This document shows positions 7,294 to 8,963 of a DNA stretch of 8,963 nt, piece by piece. The DNA lies in contig CBDUOG010000075.1 in assembly GCA_965368785.1 (NCBI GenBank), positions 1-8,963 on the forward strand. Reading direction: 5' to 3'. The number at the start of each line of letters is the position of its first letter. The first letter of the stretch is position 1. The notes beneath the pieces were generated by a model. The model saw only the letters and a list, made by a program, of their open reading frames with translations, was not told the DNA's origin and did no database searches. This stretch comes from Silanimonas sp965368785 (lineage in GTDB: Bacteria; Pseudomonadota; Gammaproteobacteria; Xanthomonadales; Xanthomonadaceae). A program made the translations under genes and the position numbers.

Positions 7294-7710
7294 ATGGCAA
7301 TTACTCACAAAATTTATCCTGACAAGCGACTGGTGGTGAGCACATGGTCTGGCGCCTTTAACGATGACGTCATTTTGCCGCCGTATGTAGCGCTGTATCA
7401 AAACCCTTTATGGCAACCCGGATTCGATGAAATTGTCGACATGCGCGGCGTCGATGTACGCAAGGTGACCAGCGCGGGCTTACGTAATTTTATTAATGCA
7501 CTTGGCCAGTACTACACCCATTCCTTTCGCACCGCGATTGTTGCGCCGGCGGACTTACCCTACGGTCTGGCTCGCGTGTATCAGGTGTTTTCGGCCGAGT
7601 CGCCGGAAGAAGTGATGGTGTTCCGCAGTATTACCAAGGCCGTGAATTGGTTGGGATTGGACCCGGAAGGCATGAACCTGGATGGCGACGAAGATGAAAG
7701 TGCGGCATAG
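7294..7710 (+). CDS. Small SpoIIAA/STAS-SEC14-like protein, tandem paralogue 1
   Basis: The 138-residue soluble protein is the first of three adjacent paralogues; function unknown. Visible pattern: strand LVVSTWSGAF (13-22), helix PPYVALYQ, strand ending in EIVDMR (46-51), helix AGLRNFINALGQYY (61-74), strand RTAIVAPADL (79-88), helix YGLARVYQVF (90-99), strand VMVFR and helix KAVNWLG, then an acidic tail GDEDESAA. This alternation with VDMR and VFR...A..WL fits the SpoIIAA-like/STAS-SEC14 group; the call is from pattern recall, not a search. It has no signal peptide or membrane segment. The ATG at 7294 is chosen because it aligns exactly with copy 2 (ATGGCAATT). An in-frame GTG at 7270, 4 nt after aggaag, would add eight residues. 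A 122-nt gap separates it from the hydrolase gene; only weak promoter-like elements are seen there, so co-transcription remains possible. Confidence 0.75.
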   Translation: MAITHKIYPDKRLVVSTWSGAFNDDVILPPYVALYQNPLWQPGFDEIVDMRGVDVRKVTSAGLRNFINALGQYYTHSFRTAIVAPADLPYGLARVYQVFSAESPEEVMVFRSITKAVNWLGLDPEGMNLDGDEDESAA

Positions 7711-7722
7711 GCGTAGTATGGT

Positions 7723-7753
7723 TTAAGAGACACTCAAAATCCGATGCTCTTAA
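7723..7753 (+). repeat. AT-rich inverted repeat between paralogues 1 and 2
   Basis: The arms ttaagag (7723-7729) and ctcttaa (7747-7753) are perfect 7-base inverted repeats separated by 17 bases, extendable by G-U pairs as RNA. There is no GC-rich stem or T tract, so it does not look like an intrinsic terminator. It could be a protein-binding dyad or a chance match. Confidence 0.3.
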
Positions 7754-7789
7754 GTTAACCGTTTAGCAGCAGGGACGCCTATTAGTTAT

Positions 7790-8206
7790 ATGGCAATTCA
7801 GCACACAATCTATCCAGAGCAAAAACTGGTGCTCAGCACCTGGCGTGGGGCGATTACCGACGATTCCATGCTGCCGCCGTACCGCGCTCTGTACTCAAGT
7901 CCCGAATGGCAACCCGGCCTTAGCGAGCTTTTAATCGATTGCGGCACCGACGTGCGCGGCGTGTCGGTATTCGGCCTGCGCCGGTTTTTACGCACCATGT
8001 CGGGCTTTTATACGGCGCCTTTTCAACTGATCATTGTGACTCCGGCCGACCTGCATTACGGTTTGGCTCGTATGTACCAGGTGTTTGCGGGCGACGGGCC
8101 GCCGCAGGTTAGGGTCACGCGAAAACTCAGTGAAGCGCTACATTGGCTATCGATTGACCCAACTGACATAGATTTACCGTTATACGCACAAAATACTGCG
8201 GCCTAG
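7790..8206 (+). CDS. Small SpoIIAA/STAS-SEC14-like protein, tandem paralogue 2 (divergent)
   Basis: The 138-residue protein is exactly as long as copy 1 and aligns with it without gaps. By hand count about 65 of the first 126 positions are identical. Shared blocks are LPPYxALY (28-35), WQPG (40-43), TDVR/VDVR near 53-56, PADLxYGLAR (85-94) and YQVF (96-99). It differs where the other two copies agree: VDMR is replaced by IDCG (49-52), AGLR by FGLR, FRTAIVA by FQLIIVT, and EEV-VFR by PQVRVTR. This suggests a changed binding surface at the strand end that bears the functional residue in STAS domains, though that link is inference. The ATG at 7790 is supported by alignment; the nearest Shine-Dalgarno-like sequence (aggga, 7771-7775) is rather far, 14 nt away. 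No terminator is visible after the stop, only a T-rich stretch (8212-8220). Confidence 0.75.
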   Translation: MAIQHTIYPEQKLVLSTWRGAITDDSMLPPYRALYSSPEWQPGLSELLIDCGTDVRGVSVFGLRRFLRTMSGFYTAPFQLIIVTPADLHYGLARMYQVFAGDGPPQVRVTRKLSEALHWLSIDPTDIDLPLYAQNTAA

Positions 8207-8239
8207 TTCACCTTATTTTTCTCTGTGACTTTAGTTTAC

Positions 8240-8273
8240 TTGCGTTAATTCCATGGAACGGGTCTTATGCCCG
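8240..8273 (+). promoter_or_regulatory. Candidate promoter/operator upstream of paralogue 3
   Basis: A ttgcgt (8240-8245) and a tcttat (8263-8268) are separated by 17 bases, giving a weak sigma-70-like pair. A perfect 10-base palindrome, ttccatggaa (8249-8258), lies in the spacer, and cggg/cccg (8259-8262, 8270-8273) form a second short dyad around the -10-like bases. This is the best promoter-like arrangement in the window, but neither hexamer is strong. Confidence 0.25.
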
Positions 8274-8298
8274 AGAACGAAAAGGATATCCCCACACA

Positions 8299-8763
8299 AT
8301 GCCGGTTCAATTTACGTTTTTTAAAGATAAAAACTATGTACTCGCCGAGCTGACTGGCACCCTCATTGACGAGGAACTGCTCGATACCTACGAAACCCTC
8401 TATCAACACGCCGATTGGCGGCTTGGCATGAATGAGCTGGTCGACATGCGTGCAGCCGATATGCGCCGGATAACCGCTGCCGGCTTGCGCAAGCTGATGC
8501 ATCTGACTGAGCGCTACGCCACCGAGAAATTCCGCACCGCCATTGTGGCCACCGATGATCTGCCCTATGGATTAGCACGCATCTATCAGGTGATCAGCGA
8601 ATCTTCACCCGAAGAGGTGTCGGTATTTCGCAACATGTCACAGGCGCGCTATTGGTTGGGCTTGGGGCGGGAGCAGGACCTGGAGCAGGATAGCGAGCAA
8701 GCTGCCGAAAAAACTGAGTCGCAAAATAACGTCATTCAGTCCTTTCAGGCCTGCTTCGCTTGA
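8299..8763 (+). CDS. Small SpoIIAA/STAS-SEC14-like protein, tandem paralogue 3 with charged tail
   Basis: The 154-residue protein is the third paralogue, of unknown function. It aligns without gaps to copy 1 over about 122 positions. The match is poor in the first 43 residues (about 30% by hand) but strong afterwards (about 60%), with ELVDMR (46-51), AGLRK (61-65), FRTAIVA (78-84), DDLPYGLARIYQV (86-98) and SPEEVSVFR (103-111). After WLGLG (119-123) comes a roughly 30-residue tail rich in Glu, Gln, Asp and Ser, absent from the other copies. Its last six codons and stop overlap the convergent yjdF-like gene. The ATG at 8299 is supported by alignment and by aaagga (8281-8286), 12 nt upstream. 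It is cytoplasmic by composition. The fold assignment rests on the same pattern as for the other copies. Confidence 0.75.
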   Translation: MPVQFTFFKDKNYVLAELTGTLIDEELLDTYETLYQHADWRLGMNELVDMRAADMRRITAAGLRKLMHLTERYATEKFRTAIVATDDLPYGLARIYQVISESSPEEVSVFRNMSQARYWLGLGREQDLEQDSEQAAEKTESQNNVIQSFQACFA

Positions 8764-8963
8764 TCAAGCACCCGGGCTAAGTGCCGGTCGTGCAGACCGG
8801 CCAGCAGTATTTGTGCGCTAATCGCGCCAAGCATGGCCAGGAACATATCCCATTGCGTATCCCAGATATCACCCTGGGTGGCCAAAAAGGCATCGGCGTC
8901 ACCGCCCCACACCAGCGCTGCCCACCATTCGATCATTTCAAAAAACGCACTGAATGCCAGCGG
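8745..8963 (-). CDS. yjdF: YjdF/DUF2238-type inner-membrane protein, C-terminal fragment
   Basis: The frame is open to the right edge, reading PLAFSAFFE before the first internal Met, so the start lies outside and 72 C-terminal residues are visible. The sequence FFEMIEWW, then GGDADAFLATQGD, then WDTQWDMFLAMLGA is the signature C-terminal region of the YjdF/DUF2238 family of small multi-pass inner-membrane proteins, whose function is not established. A hydrophobic segment (FLAMLGAISAQILLAGL) and a charged cytoplasmic-type end (LHDRHLARVLDQAKQA) follow. The gene is convergent with paralogue 3 and their 3' ends overlap by 19 nt, so it belongs to a different transcription unit. The family call rests on a distinctive motif and is fairly sure; full length and start cannot be judged. 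Confidence 0.82.
   Translation of the reverse strand, partial: PLAFSAFFEMIEWWAALVWGGDADAFLATQGDIWDTQWDMFLAMLGAISAQILLAGLHDRHLARVLDQAKQA
8783..8801 (+). repeat. Strong hairpin 20 nt after the paralogue 3 stop
   Basis: The arms gccggtc (8783-8789) and gaccggc (8795-8801) are perfect 7-base inverted repeats around gtgca. The stem lies inside the convergent membrane-protein gene and directly after paralogue 3. It could slow or end transcription of the paralogue genes, but no T tract follows on either strand, so a terminator call is not justified. Confidence 0.35.

Noticed and set aside
7274..7339. A 21-codon out-of-frame reading frame with a well-spaced aggaag (7260-7265) ahead of its ATG, ending Trp-Trp-stop, resembling a trp leader peptide.
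   Set aside because: Most of it is a frame shadow of the start of paralogue 1, whose codons explain the tryptophans; it lies downstream of the trp genes and no attenuator stems follow.
8207..8239. T-rich stretch after paralogue 2 as an intrinsic terminator.
   Set aside because: No stable stem precedes the T run.
8267..8353. A 28-codon frame starting at an ATG upstream of and overlapping paralogue 3.
   Set aside because: It has no good ribosome site, its product is unremarkable, and most of it shadows paralogue 3.

Overview
The window reads as a chromosomal segment of a gammaproteobacterium with moderate-to-high GC. The order fimV-truA-trpF-trpB-trpA is the arrangement known from Xanthomonas-like and related gammaproteobacterial genomes, and the proteins resemble gammaproteobacterial versions. 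Genus cannot be fixed from the sequence alone. No tRNA, rRNA, CRISPR, insertion sequence or phage gene was seen. Nearly all of the window is coding: twelve genes, eleven on the + strand and one partial gene on the - strand at the right edge. No gene-free stretch exceeds about 125 bases.

Left part (1-1406): the 3' two thirds or so of a FimV/HubP-type polar scaffold gene, entering from outside the window. A GC-rich hairpin with a T-rich tail straddles its stop codon.

Centre (1430-7171): a tightly packed run of seven genes, very likely one transcription unit: truA (tRNA pseudouridine synthase), trpF, trpB and trpA (three tryptophan biosynthesis steps), an rluF-type 23S rRNA pseudouridine synthase, a NodB-type polysaccharide deacetylase-like protein, and a membrane-anchored alpha/beta hydrolase. 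The junctions are overlaps of 14, 4 and 1 nt or gaps of 9, 2 and 5 nt, which points to translational coupling. In the related gene orders known to me, accD-folC usually follows trpA or trpF. Here rluF and the deacetylase/hydrolase pair take that place.

Right part (7294-8763): the least explained region. Three tandem paralogous genes encode small soluble proteins of 138, 138 and 154 residues, each with its own 79-122 nt intergenic leader. Their pattern (alternating strands and helices, a VDMR strand end, a DLPYGLAR-YQV segment and a C-terminal VFR...A..WL) fits the SpoIIAA-like/STAS-SEC14 type of single-domain protein, but no function is known to me. The middle copy has lost the VDMR motif. 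The first copy looks like a mosaic: its N-terminal third matches copy 2 and the rest matches copy 3.

Right edge (8745-8963, - strand): the C-terminus of a YjdF/DUF2238-type inner-membrane protein, convergent with the third paralogue and overlapping it by 19 nt.
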